A stretch of 64,000 nucleotides of DNA from Rattus norvegicus (lineage: Eukaryota > Chordata > Mammalia > Rodentia > Muridae). Location: positions 93,686,359 to 93,750,358 of the forward strand of contig NC_086026.1 in NCBI RefSeq assembly GCF_036323735.1. The letters are read 5' to 3'. Below, piece after piece: positions 22,553-33,338 of the stretch. The notes beneath the pieces were generated by a model. It made no database searches and had not been told where the DNA came from. It saw only the letters and a program-made list of their open reading frames with translations. The number at the start of each line of letters is the position of its first letter. The stretch's first letter is position 1. A program made the position numbers and the translations under genes.

Positions 22553-23386
22553 ATTCTTGTGAAGTTTTAGTAAAAATGAAAGATATAGTTAATATTTTGC
22601 AGGCTTTTTTTTTTCTGGGCCAGACACATGTAAAATTTTGCTTTATTTGTTTACATGTTAATGAACTAATTCAATAAATACTTACTTCAAGTCCAGCACC
22701 TTAAGCACTTGGCCATTGCTGCTACGGCAATAAATTCTTACTGAGAAGCATCTGTCTTTATAAGTATATGATCTAATCATCACGGCATCTGTCTTGATGA
22801 GTTTTAATGTCTCCCCAGAAGACTCAGTGGGTTAAAGTAGTTACCCAAGGTCAGACAGCCAGAGTCTTCAATTCTGACCTATGAGATGGTTTGTTACCTC
22901 TCACTGCCTCTATCTGGTACTAATCTACTAGATACTGTGTGGCAGTTTTTAAAAGATGGTCCATCCCATGGAGCAATCTTATCAATAATCTTTTAGTGCT
23001 TTCTTTGGGGTTAGTGGAAGATTCCGTTTTAACTTCCCTCTTGCCTTTGTATCTGTGCCTCTTTGAAAGGCTCGAGGGATGGCAACCCTCATTCTTACAC
23101 ACTACCATTGACTTAGCTTTCACATCACATCACTCCAGAGAAACCATGAGAGCCGTAAACAGTATAGATCCCATTTAGACACTACCGGTTATAACTTGTC
23201 AGATCTACAATTTAGAACCCCTATACCACAATGTTATAATAAATTTTACTTAAACAGTCATCTGTCTTTTACCATTAAGAAAGGAATATATGACGGTAGT
23301 GTCTACATTTACCAGCAATTGATTGCTTTTGATCTTTCTATTCCCTTGTATTTACATTTTCAAAAATGACAATTATTACTTATTAA

Positions 23387-23388
<2 letters not shown>
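22553..23388. other. Intergenic, nothing recognised
   Basis: About 835 bp with no supported gene. Overlapping open frames near 22920-23178 on opposite strands have no family resemblance. Confidence 0.5.

Positions 23389-23442
<54 letters not shown>
23389..23442. repeat. (TG)n microsatellite, about 54 bp
   Basis: Uninterrupted TG dinucleotides at the tail side of an antisense SINE. Confidence 0.97.
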
Positions 23443-23444
<2 letters not shown>

Positions 23445-23446
23445 GT

Positions 23447-23580
23447 CTGAGTGCACAGAGTGATTATAGGACAGCTTAGTGGAGTCAAGTCTTTCCTTTT
23501 ATCATGTGGGTTGATCAGACTCAGGAGTTCAGGCTTGCATGACAAGTACCTTTACCTGCCAAGCCCTCTTGCCAGACCTA
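23447..23580 (-). mobile_element. B3-family SINE fragment, antisense
   Basis: GTGGAGTCAAGTCTTTCCTTTTATCATGTGGGTTGATCAGACTCAGGAGTTCAGGCTTGCATGACAAGTACCTTTACCTGCC is antisense B3 order. The (TG)n beside it is its expanded CA tail. Confidence 0.7.
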
Positions 23581-23633
23581 TTATCTTGTATTTGGTACAA
23601 TTTTCTTTCTTCCATTTACGATTCTAGTTATTT

Positions 23634-23634
<1 letters not shown>

Positions 23635-23691
<57 letters not shown>

Positions 23692-23710
23692 CCTCCCTCC
23701 CTCCCTCCCT
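23635..23710. repeat. (TC)n/(CCCT)n polypyrimidine tract
   Basis: About 52 bp of TC units followed by TCCC units. Homopyrimidine with mirror symmetry, so an intramolecular triplex is possible. Confidence 0.96.
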
Positions 23711-23789
23711 GGCTCCCTCCCTCCCCCTCCTTACTCCCTTCCTCCCCACCTCTCTCCCCTCTGCACTGCACCTAGTTCTGTTTCACAGG

Positions 23790-24090
23790 AGTGTAGTTCA
23801 CAAGGATAAAGGGTACAGTATCCTAAGTGCCCGGTTGTATATTGTCACAGTGAAGCATTTGTGCTGTGTAAACTGTACATGTAATAGTTTTATCTATAGC
23901 AGTCAATGCAGTAGATTAGTTTACACAGCATCATCACAAACACTTGAGTAAGGTGTTATGCTACGATGTTCCGAAGGCCAAGACATCATTAAGGTAGAAA
24001 ATTCTCACCTCCATTATAATCTTTTGGGAACGTGGATGTTTCAATGCCCGAAACTTCATTATGTAGCACACGACTGTGTGTTTTCCTTTT
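23790..24090 (-). mobile_element. Possible Tigger-like DNA transposon remnant
   Basis: ACAGTATCCTAAGTGCCCGG, GTAAACTGTACATGTAATAG, TTATGCTACGATGTTCCGAAGG and TTCATTATGTAGCACACGACTGTGTG resemble scattered blocks of an old Tigger (Tc1/mariner) non-autonomous element. The match is loose and the terminal repeats are not defined. Confidence 0.3.
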
Positions 24091-25158
24091 TGTTTTTATT
24101 TTGTTGTTGTTTTATGTGTATATCTGTGTATCTGCCTGTTTATGTGCACACGGAGATGCTCTGAGAGAGCAGCTTGCCCTCAATCACTGAGCCATCTCTG
24201 CCCCCTCTCCTTGTGCTGTTATTTGAGGAAGGTTTTGCTTGCTAGCCCAGGCTAGCTACAAATTCTCCTCCTGTGCTTTTTGTTTTCCCACTTTCTTGTC
24301 TTTGAATCTGAAGTTAGTCTGCTACATATACATAGCATCTAGTGATTTTTTAAAAAAACATCTAGCCCTACAATTTCTACTTGAGTCATTTAATCTCTTT
24401 CTGCTCCTACTGAAATCATCATGGTTTGTTTTCCATTGCATTAATATAAATAAAAACATCGACTAATTTAAAATGCTAAATGAACCTCGAGTTTTCATGA
24501 TTGTCCTTTTTGGTTGTAAATTTATATTTACATGTTGCTTCATTATATTCCTTACAGTATCTTTCCTTATGAAAAATGTCTTAGTTTTTCTTTTTATGAT
24601 GAGTTACATATTTTAATATCTGAGTAATTCTATCATTATAAAACGAATCAGCAAATGTTATTGTATGTTTAATATCTTAGTTTTTAATAGTGTCATATTA
24701 GGAAGTCTGAGCAAGCCTTGAACTCATCAAATGGCCCATACCACCTTTCACCTCACATTCTCCTGCTTTTATACCTGGAGATCTGGGATTGTAGGTATGC
24801 ACCACCGTTGCTGGACTGTTTGGAAATTTTGGAAATCTAATTGACACCATTTCCTCCCTAAGTTTTTGTCAGAATTTGTTCATGAAGCTGCCTGAGCTTT
24901 GAGGGTTTTAAAAAGCTGTCGTGACACTTTAAGGCGTGGGTTTGGTTTATGCAGTAGATGCACGACTGCTCACTTTACCTTCTTTCTCTGAACGAAGCTC
25001 CTTCCAGATGTTCTTTGTTTCTGTGAGCCTATGGCCAGGTGTGTTTACCTTTCAGGCACATATGAACCTGTAGTTTGTATACCACAGTCAACCCTAAGTA
25101 TGGCATGTATGTAAATCACGTGTGTTTAACTGCTCCTCTCTATGATATGCGTAAGCGT
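24091..25158. other. Intergenic with old SINE fragments
   Basis: Positions 24095-24205 resemble an antisense B2/B3 head (ends CACTGAGCCATCTCTGCCCCC). Positions 24228-24290 and 24700-24820 resemble antisense B1 pieces. The rest, including AT-rich 24470-24690, is unassigned. No gene supported. Confidence 0.45.
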
Positions 25159-25211
<53 letters not shown>

Positions 25212-25235
25212 TGTGTGTGTGTGTGTATGTGTATA
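25159..25235. repeat. (TG)n microsatellite, about 75 bp
   Basis: TG dinucleotides with two TATG interruptions. Confidence 0.96.
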
Positions 25236-25246
25236 TAGAGAGAAGT

Positions 25247-25349
25247 TTAGGGCTGGAAGACAGCTTGGCTGTTGATCATGAGTACCACTCCTGCAGAGGA
25301 CCTGAGTTTCGTTCATACCATGTATATCAGGCAGTTCGCAGCTGCTTTT
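25247..25349 (+). mobile_element. B3-family SINE, 5' half, interrupted by an L1 insertion
   Basis: AGGGCTGGAAGACAGCTTGGCTGTTGATCATGAG..CTGCAGAGGACCTGAGTTTCG..ATCAGGCAGTTCGCAGCTGC is the first half of a sense B3. The element continues at 26904 after a 1.55-kb insertion. The repeated TCGCAGCTGCTTTT at 25336-25349 and 26904-26917 is the target duplication. Confidence 0.85.
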
Positions 25350-26903
25350 TTTTTTTTTTTTTTTTTCAGATCAGAAAATAAATTCCCTAGTGAGGACATC
25401 GCAAATCAGAGTAACTCAATCAGTTTGGATTGAATTCAAATATTAGATTTTTTCACTTAAAAACATTTTACTTTAGGGAGTTACAATTTCAGTTGGCATT
25501 TCTTTTTTTTTTTTTTCAGTTACTACTGTACTTTATTGTGTTCAACCAAATCACCATGTTACAAAAATAGCAAGCTGCCATAATAAAAAATAAGGCTCCT
25601 CTATCCAGCACCAGATAGCATCATTTTACTTTCAAGCCTAGAAATTGCACACTTGTATATAAACCAACCGAAGATGAGGATTGAGAGTTCATCTTGGTGG
25701 ATTTTTCCTTTGATGAATATGAAGTGTCCTTCCTTATCTTTTTTGATGACTTTTAATTGAAAATTGATTTTATTTGATATTAGAATGGCTACTCCAGCTT
25801 GCTTCTTCTGACCATTTGCTTGGAAAGTTGTTTTCCAGCCTTTTACTCTGAGGTAGTGTCTGTCTTTGTCTCTGAGGTGTGTTTCCTGTAGGCAGCAGAA
25901 TGCAGGGTCCTCATTGCGTATCTAGTTTGTTAATCTATGTCTTTTTATTGGGGAGTTGAGGCCATTGATGTTGAGAGATATTAAGTAATAGTGATTATTG
26001 CTTCCTGTTATATTCATATTTGGATGTGAGGTTATGTTTGTGTGCTTTTCTTCTCTTTGTTTTGTTGCCAAGATGATTAGTTTCTTGCTTCTTCTAGGGT
26101 ATAGCTTGCCTCCTTATGTTGGGCTTTACCCTTTATTATCCTTTGTAGTGCTGGATTTGTAGAAAGATATTGTGTAAATTTGGTTTTGTCATGGAATATC
26201 TTGGTTTCTCCATCTATGTTAATTGAGAGTTTTGCAGGGTACAGTAACCTGGGCTGGCATTTGTGTTCTCTTAGGGTCTGTATGACATCTGTCCAGGATC
26301 TTCTGGCCTTCATAGTTTCTGGCGAAAAGTCTGGTGTGATTCTGATAGGTCTGCCTTTATATGTTACTTGACCTTTTTCCCTTACTGCTTTTAATATTCT
26401 TTCTTTATTTTGTGCGTTTGGTGTTTTGACAATTATGTGATGGGAGGTGTTTCTTTTCTGGTCCAATCTATTTGGAGTTCTGTAGGCTTCTTGTATGCCT
26501 ATGGGTATCTCTTTTTTTAGGTTAGGGAAGTTTTCTTCTATGATTTTGTTGAAGATATTTACTGGTCCTTTGAGCTGGGAGTCTTCACTCTCTTCTATAC
26601 CTATTATCCTTAGGTTTGATCTTCTCATTGAGTCCTGGATTTCCTGTATGTTTTGGACCAGTAGCTTTTTCCGCTTTACATTATCTTTGACAGTTGAGTC
26701 AATGATTTCTATGGAATCTTCTGCTCCCGAGATTCTCTCTTCCATCTCTTGTATTCTGTTGGTGAAGCTTGTATCTACAGCTCCTTGTCTTTTCTTTTGA
26801 TTTTCTATGTCCAGGGTTCTTTCCATGTGTTCTTTCTTGATTGCTTCTATTTCCATTTTTAATTCCTTCAACTGTTTGATTGTGTTTTCCTGGAATTCTT
26901 TCA
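25350..26903 (-). mobile_element. L1-derived chimeric insertion with 14-bp target duplication
   Basis: Reading the minus strand, the insert starts inside L1 ORF1 (26903), passes through the ORF1/ORF2 boundary (about 26077-26030) and the first part of ORF2 (to about 25678), then leaves L1. The non-L1 part (25677-25350) has two sections: one ending in an AATAAA signal and an A-tract (antisense T-run at about 25502-25516), then about 135 bp, then the terminal poly-A (T-run at 25346-25366). TCGCAGCTGCTTTT flanks both ends and the right-hand copy continues AAA, so the empty site was TTTT/AAA, the usual L1 endonuclease target. Confidence 0.85.
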
Positions 26904-26904
26904 T
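26077..26904 (-). pseudogene. L1 ORF1 fragment, 275-codon open frame
   Basis: The conceptual product has the layout of the L1 ORF1 RNA-binding protein: an N-terminal coiled coil rich in Lys and Glu (about residues 1-95), then the RRM-like middle domain (about 100-190) and the basic C-terminal domain to the end. In an active L1 it coats L1 RNA as trimers. The first Met here is internal: the 5' end of the gene, the upstream coding part and the L1 promoter are missing because the insertion is truncated exactly at this point. The frame is uninterrupted, which suggests a fairly young insertion. It should not be annotated as a host gene, and expression is not expected. Confidence 0.85.
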
Positions 26905-26990
26905 CGCAGCTGCTTTTAAATTCAGCTTCAGGCGATCTGGTGTCCTCTCTCAACCCCTCATCTGAACACACACACAGACACACATATAGT
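26904..26990 (+). mobile_element. B3-family SINE, 3' half after the L1 insertion
   Basis: GCAGCTGCTTTTAAATTCAGCTTCAGGCGATCTGGTGTCCTCTCTC and a CA-rich tail continue the B3 element interrupted at 25349. Confidence 0.8.
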
Positions 26991-27424
26991 CATGTATACA
27001 CAGATATACATATAATTATAAACTTAAAGGTATCTTTAAATAGAAGATGTATTTGATTTGAATTTGTGAAGCCGTCATCTCTAGATTGAAGGATATAAAG
27101 GTGACTAGGTCCATATTAAAGTGTCAAAAGGAAGGACGTTTACTGTGAGCTGTACAGGTGCCTCTTAGCCGGGTGATTGCATGGCCACTGTGTCTTTAAG
27201 TTTCCAATGTGTTTTTTGCTTTGTGTATAGTTTTTGCCAATAAGATGTCTTTTTTTTTCCCCCAGTGAGGACCCATCAGGCAGGTTTTCTCCTAGGAACT
27301 GAATCCGGTGGAATCACTCAAAGATTGATTAGATCGTTGAGACTAATTCATGGCCTGGGCTTTACTATTAATTCTCTAACAACATCTCCTGCATTGTTCG
27401 CTTTAGTCTCTGGATTCGATCTCT
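26991..27424. other. Intergenic, nothing recognised
   Basis: About 430 bp of AT-rich unique sequence between two L1 insertions. Confidence 0.5.
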
Positions 27425-28159
27425 CTTCTATTCTTTCTTTTTTTTTTTTTAAGCTTACATAGCTTTCTGTCTTTTCTTTTAATTGAATTTTTTTAATTTA
27501 CATTTCAAATGTTATCCCCTTTCCTGGTTCCCCTCCAGAAATCCCCTATCCCAACACCGCCCCCACCCCTGCTTCTATGAGGATGCTTCCTCACCCAGCC
27601 ACACACTCTCTCCCACCTCCCCTCCCTGACACTCCCCTACACTGGGGCATCGAGCCTTAAGAGGAGCAAGGGCTTCTCCTCCCACTGATGCCGGACAAGT
27701 CCATCCTCTGCTACATATGTGGATGGAGCCATAGGTTCATCCCTGTGTACTCTTGGCATGGTGGTTTAGTCCCTGGGAGCTCTGAGAAGTCTGCTTGGTT
27801 GATATTGTGTTCTTCTTATGGGGTTGCAAACCCCTTCAGCTACTACAGTCCTTTCTCTAAATCCTCCACTGGGGACTCTGTTCTCAGTTCAATGGTTGGC
27901 TGTGGGCATCCGCCTCTGTATATGTCAGGCTCTGGCAGAGCCTCTCAGGAGACAGCTATATCAGGCTCCTGTCAGCATGCACTTTTTGGCAGCCACAATA
28001 TTGTCTGGGTTTGGTGGCTGTATATGGGATGCATCCCCATGTGGAGCAGTCTCTGGGTGGCCTTTCATTCTCTACTCCACACTTTGTCTCCATATCTCCT
28101 CCTTGTGAGTATTTCTGTTCCCCCTTCTAAAGAGGGTCTGAAGCATCTGCACTTTGTTC

Positions 28160-28955
28160 TTCCTTCTTGAGCTTCATGTGGTTTGTGAATTGTATCTTGG
28201 GTATTCCAAGCTTTGGGGCTAATATCTGTTAATCAGTGAGTGCATACCATGTGTGTCCTTTTGTGATTGGGTACCTCACTCAGGATGATATTTTCAAGTT
28301 CCATTCATTTGCCTAAGAATTTCATGAAGTCATTGTTTTTGACAGCTGAGTAATATTCCATTGTGTAGATGTACTACATTTTCTGTATCCATTCCTCTGT
28401 TGAAGGGCATCTGGGTTCTTTCCAGATTCTGGCTATTATAAATAGGACTGCTATGAACATAGTGGACCATGTGTCCTTGTTATAGGTTAAAGCATCTTTT
28501 GGGTATATGCCCAGGAGAGGTATAGCTGGGTCCTCAGGTAGTACTATGTCCAATTTTCTGAGGAACTGCATTACTGATTTCCAGAGTGATTGTACCAGCT
28601 TGCAATCCAATCAACAATGGAGTTTTCCTCTTTTTCCACAACCTCACCAGCATCTGCTGTCACCTGAGTATTTGATCTTAGCCATTTTGATGAGTGTGAG
28701 GCAGAATCTCAGAGTTGTTTTGATTTGCATTTCCCTGATGACTAAGGATGTTAAACATTTCTTTATGTGCTTCTTAACCATTCAATATTTGCCAGTTGGG
28801 AATTCTTTGTTTACCTCTGTAGCCCATTTTTTAAAAAGGGTTATGTGATTCCCTGGAATCTAACTTCTCAAGTTCTTTGTATATGTTGGATATTGGACGT
28901 AGGATTGGTAAAGATTTTTTTTTCCCCAATCTGTTGGTTGCCATTTGTCCTACTG
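28160..28955 (-). pseudogene. L1 ORF2 C-terminal remnant
   Basis: The minus-strand frame at 28374-28610 reads as the well-known C-terminal region of L1 ORF2, the endonuclease/reverse transcriptase polyprotein. The remaining segment is spread over several frames. The upstream reverse transcriptase catalytic core is absent because of the internal deletion, so no enzyme can be made. Confidence 0.85.
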
Positions 28956-30220
28956 ATTTTTGGATTTCCTCAGTTTCGGTTGTTTTTGTCTCCCTTTTCA
29001 TTTCTGATTTTGTTAATTTGGATACTGTCTCTGTGCCCTTTAGTTAGTCTAGCTAAGGGGTTTATCTATCTTGTTGATTTTCTTAAAGAACCAGCTCCTG
29101 GTTTTGTTGATTTTTTGTATAGTTCTTTTTGTGCTACTTGGGTGATTTCAGCCCTGTATTTGATTATTTCCTGCCATCTACTCTTTATGGGTGTACTTCT
29201 TTTTTTGTTCTAGAGCTTTTAGGTGTGCTGTCAAGTGCTAATGTATGCTCTGTCCAGTTTCTTTTTTGGGGGCTCTCGGAGCTATGAGTTTTCCTCTTAG
29301 CACTGCTTAAGTTTGGGTATGCTGTACCTTCATTTTCATTAATTTCTAAAAAGTCTTTAATTCCTTTATTTCTTCCTTGAAATTGAGTATTCATTTCTAT
29401 CATTGAGTAGAGAGTTGTTCAGCTTCTATGTGTATGTGGGCTTTCTGTTGTTTTTGTTGTTATTGAGGACCAGCCTTAGTCCATGGTGATCTGATAGGAT
29501 GCATGGGATTATTTCTATCATCTTGTATCTGTTAAGGCCTGTTTTGTGACTGATTATATGGTCAATTTTGGAGAAAGTACCATGAGGTGCTGAGAAGAAG
29601 GTATATCCTTTTGTTTTAGGATGAAATGTTCTATATATGTCTATTAAATCCATTTGGTTCATGACTTGTGTTAGTTTCACTGTGTCTGTTTAGTTTCTGT
29701 TTCCATGATCTCTCCATTGCTGAGACTCTCCATTGTTGAAGTCTCCCACTATTATTGTGTGAGGTGCAATGTGTGCTCTGAGTTTTAGTAAAGTTTCTTT
29801 ATGAATGTAGGTGTTCTTGCATTTGGAGCATAGATATTCAGAATTGAGAGTTCAGCTTGGTGGATTTTTCCTACGATGAGTATGAAGTGTCCTACCTTAT
29901 CTTTTTAAATAACTTTTCATTGAAAGTTGATTTTATTTGATATTAGAATGGCTACTCCAGCTTGTTTCTTGGGACCATTTGCTTGGAAAATTTTTTTCCC
30001 AGCCTTTTACTCTTATGAAGTGTCTTTCTTTGTTACTGAGGTACATTTCCTATAATGCAGCAAAATACTGGGTCCTGTTTACTTATCCAGTCTGTTAGTC
30101 TATGTCTTTTTATTGGGGAATTGAATCTATAGATGGTGAGAGATATTAGGGATCAATGATTGTTGTTTCCTATTATTTTTGTTCTTAGGGTGGAATTGTG
30201 TTTGTGTGGCTATCTTCTTT
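28956..30220 (-). pseudogene. L1 ORF2 N-terminal (endonuclease) remnant
   Basis: The minus-strand frame 29426-29680 encodes the part of the L1 apurinic-like endonuclease domain that includes the conserved SDHHG-type motif near its end; 29185-29403 continues downstream of it. Frames are broken by stops and shifts, including an added T-run at 29,990. The same region is present in the chimeric insertion at 25678-26030. Confidence 0.83.
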
Positions 30221-30264
30221 TGGGTTAGTTGAAAGATTACATTCTTGCTTTTTTTTTTTTTTTT

Positions 30265-31125
30265 TTAGCGTGTAGCTTCTCTTTCTGTGTTGGAGTTTTC
30301 CATCTATTATCCTTTAGGGCTGGATTTGTGGAAATATATTGTGTAAATTTGGTTTTGTCATGGAATATCTTGGTTTCTCCATCTATGATAATTGAGAGTT
30401 TTGCTGGCTATAGTAGCATGGGCTGGCATTTGTGTTCTCTCAGGGTCTATATGACATCTACCCAGAATATTCTAGTTTTCAGTCTCTGTTGAGAAGTCTG
30501 GTATAATTCTGATAGGGCTGTCCTTATATGTTACTTTACCTTTTTCTCTCACTGCTTTTAATATTCTTTCTTTGTTTCATGCATTTTGTTTTTTGACTAT
30601 TATGTGACATATGGAATTTCTTTTTTGTTCTATCTATTTGGAGTTCTATAGACTTCTTGTATGCTTATGGGCATCTCTATCTTTAGGTTAGAGAAGTTTT
30701 CTTCTATAATTTTGTTTAAGTTATTTACTGTCCCTTTAAGTTGGGAATCTTTGCTTTCTTCTATACCTATTATCCTTAGGTTTGATCTCATAGTGTCCTG
30801 GATTTCCTGGATGTTTTGGGTTAGGATCTTTTTGAGTTTTGCATTTTCTTTGTTTGCTGTGTCAGTGTTATCTATGGTATCTTCTTCCCCTGAGATTCTC
30901 TCTTCTATCTCTTGTATTCTGTTGGTGATGCTTGAATCTATGACTCCTAATCTCTTTTCTAGTTTTTCTATCTCCAGGGTTGTCTCCTTTTATGATTTCT
31001 TTATTCTTTCTATTTCCATTTTGTTCAATTCCTTCACCTGTTTGGTTGTGTTTTCCTGTAATTCTTTAAGGGATTTTTGTGTTTCCTCTTTAAGGGCTTC
31101 TACCTGTTAACCTGTGTTTTCCTGT
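30265..31125 (-). pseudogene. L1 ORF1 remnant, broken
   Basis: The nucleotide sequence aligns block by block with the intact ORF1 frame at 26077-26904 (for example the antisense CTATACCTATTATCCTTAGG block at 30760-30780), but no long minus-strand frame survives. A poly-T of about 18 at 30249-30266 lies near the ORF1 end. Confidence 0.82.
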
Positions 31126-31614
31126 ATTTCTTAAAGTCACCTGGCATCATCATGAGGTGTGATTTTAAATCAGAATCTTACTTTTTCTGTTGTGTATTGG
31201 GAGAACATTTGCTGTGGTAGGAGAACTGGGTTCCAAAGATGCCAAGTGGCCTTGGTTTCTGTTGCTTAGGTTCTTGCGCTTGCCTCCTGCCATCTGGTTA
31301 TGTCTGGTGTTAGCTGTTCTTTGACAGTGGCTTGACTCTCCTGTTAAGTCTGTGTGTCAGCACTGCTAGAAGACCAGCTCTCTCCCAGCAGGATCCGGGC
31401 ACAGGGAGCTGTGGTATATGGTCAGCTCAAGGTGGAAACAGAAACCGGAAGGATTCTGTCCCAGACTGTTCCTAGGCTCCTGCATCCAGGGGGCTCCAGG
31501 TGGGTTCCACAGAGCAGAAGTGGTAGTCCTATTTGTGCGCTGAGGTGTGTCAGCACTCCTAGGAGACCAGCTCTCTCCCAGTGGGATCCAGGTTCAGAGA
31601 GCTGTTGTTCCTCC
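31126..31614 (-). repeat. L1 5' UTR with partial tandem monomers
   Basis: Two copies of one unit are visible: GTGTGTCAGCACTGCTAGAA at 31350 and GTGTGTCAGCACTCCTAGGA at 31547. Each is followed by GACCAGCTCTCTCCCAG and GGATCC, about 197 bp apart. Tandem monomers of about 200 bp at the L1 5' end act as RNA polymerase II promoter units in rodent L1s. The second unit is cut at the insertion boundary. Confidence 0.8.
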
Positions 31615-31626
31615 CTTCTATTCTTT

Positions 31627-33338
31627 ATGACTCAGTTTGTTTCTTTCCAGTTGTTCACCCCATATTTTCAGAAGTCATTCGCTCAGTGAGAGATTATTTT
31701 AATAGTTGTTAAAAGTTAAAGTTAATGCTAAACCAATTAATGTTAATAAATTAATGCTAAATAAGCTGTTAATACATTAATGTCTTAAGTGTTAAAAGTC
31801 TGAGTTGAGAAGGCCATGGTCATTCTTTTCTGTAGGAAGAGTGCATTGTAGTGCATGTAAAGGCCTAAAAGATTTATAGGTTTGTATATGACATGTAGAC
31901 CATGTAAAAGATGGGGGGTTGGGGGAGTTTGTTAAAAACATGCTTCTCTACTTTGGGCCACTAAGTAACAATTTCTTAGCAGGAACCCTAGACCATCTAA
32001 CATTTGAAGAAAGTTCCAAGGATTACCTTGCAAATTTACCTTGGAAAGCAGTACAGGTTTTAGAAGCTAAAAACCACCTACTTACTGGAAAGCTTTATCC
32101 CGCCTAAGCTGAGATTAGTCGATGGGTTTCCCTGATCCTCTTTTCTCATCGGTAGCATGGGTGCAGAAAGAGCCTGCTCATTCAGAGGCTATAGCAGACC
32201 AATGGTGTTTTCCTATTATTGAAACAGGGCAGTTACATCAATGTCAGGATTCTGAAATGTAAGTTTAAGGTAAAGATTGTGAGTAACCCAAACACAGCTC
32301 TAGACCACTTAAATCTACAGTAATGTGTGGTCACACCTATGTACCACGTTACAGGGACTCACTCAGTGTCATTAAACATACTGCAGAGCACTGTCTTCAA
32401 GGACCCACATGGTTAGGCTAGTGAACAGCAGGTAAAGGACTTGGCTTGCACTGAGAAATGACGCTGGATGTAAATCAAATCCCAAACAAAGCACAATCCA
32501 GCGACACATCCAAAGGGTGCTTTTCGCTCATGGTCCGCACCATCAAGGGAGATGCCTTAAAACATCAGGTCAGGCGCATGCCTTAGTCTTTGAGATATTA
32601 TTACTTGATGCGACAGAGGAAGAGAACACAGAGAGCTGATCTCTAGTTCTTGTAATTTTTACCCAGGAGCTGCTACTTTCCCTTATGTTCACATCCACTG
32701 GCAAAGCAAATCTCACAGCCATGGTTGATGTCAGGTGGTTGGGGAAAGACCATCTGTTCAAGTTCTTTAAAAGTAGCAGAAATGTGGGCCTGAGATACAG
32801 TGAGGCGGTAGAATGTGCAAGGGCTTTGATTCAATTCCCAAAGGTGCAAAGAGTAAAAACACTGGAGAGGCTGGAACGCCAGCATTTTTAATGCTTATAC
32901 CACAAGGGAATGGGTATTGTGTGGTATCTAATCGGAAGAAAAGGTTGGGACCACCGTTCAACCTTGTCTTGGGGTGGCTTTATGTACTATGGAAAGTTGT
33001 CAGGGGTCACTGGGACTTGGCCCATGCTCTTCCCTCCTTTTCCACACTGGTCCCCACCAGGTCGCAAGAATTGTAGTTCCAATGGGGTCAAAGGCAGGAC
33101 ATACAGAAAGGAAAAAGTAAGACATTAGTTTTAAAGATGACCTTGCTGGAGGTAGTAATCTTGGTTGGCAGTTATTCTTTTAAAAAAATGTCATTTGCAA
33201 TATTAATGATTGTATAAGCATAAATTTTAATTAAGATTTTATACATCTGGCAGTATTCATAAATTATCATTGGAATTAAAACAATCACTACTGACCACAT
33301 GCATGCCTTTTTACAAATTAACGTGTCTCTCTGGAAAA
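31627..33338. other. Intergenic, mostly unassigned
   Basis: AT-rich sequence with repeated TTAATGCTAAA and TTAATAAATTAATG motifs at 31715-31790, then unique sequence. Positions 32785-32860 loosely resemble an old tRNA-derived SINE head. No coding evidence. Confidence 0.45.

Larger units (their letters stand above)
27437..31614 (-). mobile_element. LINE-1, 4.2 kb, with 5' monomers and a large internal deletion
   Basis: A single minus-strand L1 bracketed by CTTCTATTCTTT at 27425-27436 and 31615-31626 (12-bp target duplication). In minus-strand order it has 5' UTR monomer sequence (31614-31126), ORF1 remnants (about 31125-30265), ORF2 start with endonuclease region (about 30220-28956), the ORF2 C-terminal part (28955-28160) and the 3' UTR (28160-27470). 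Comparing the two ORF2 parts, the reverse transcriptase core between them is missing at about 28955. Both ORFs carry stops and frameshifts, so it is inactive. Confidence 0.9.

Noticed and set aside
26077..26904. 275-codon open frame as a possible host gene
   Set aside because: It is L1 ORF1 within a flanked retrotransposon insertion.
27688..28170. 160-codon open frame on the + strand
   Set aside because: It is an antisense reading of an L1 3' UTR.
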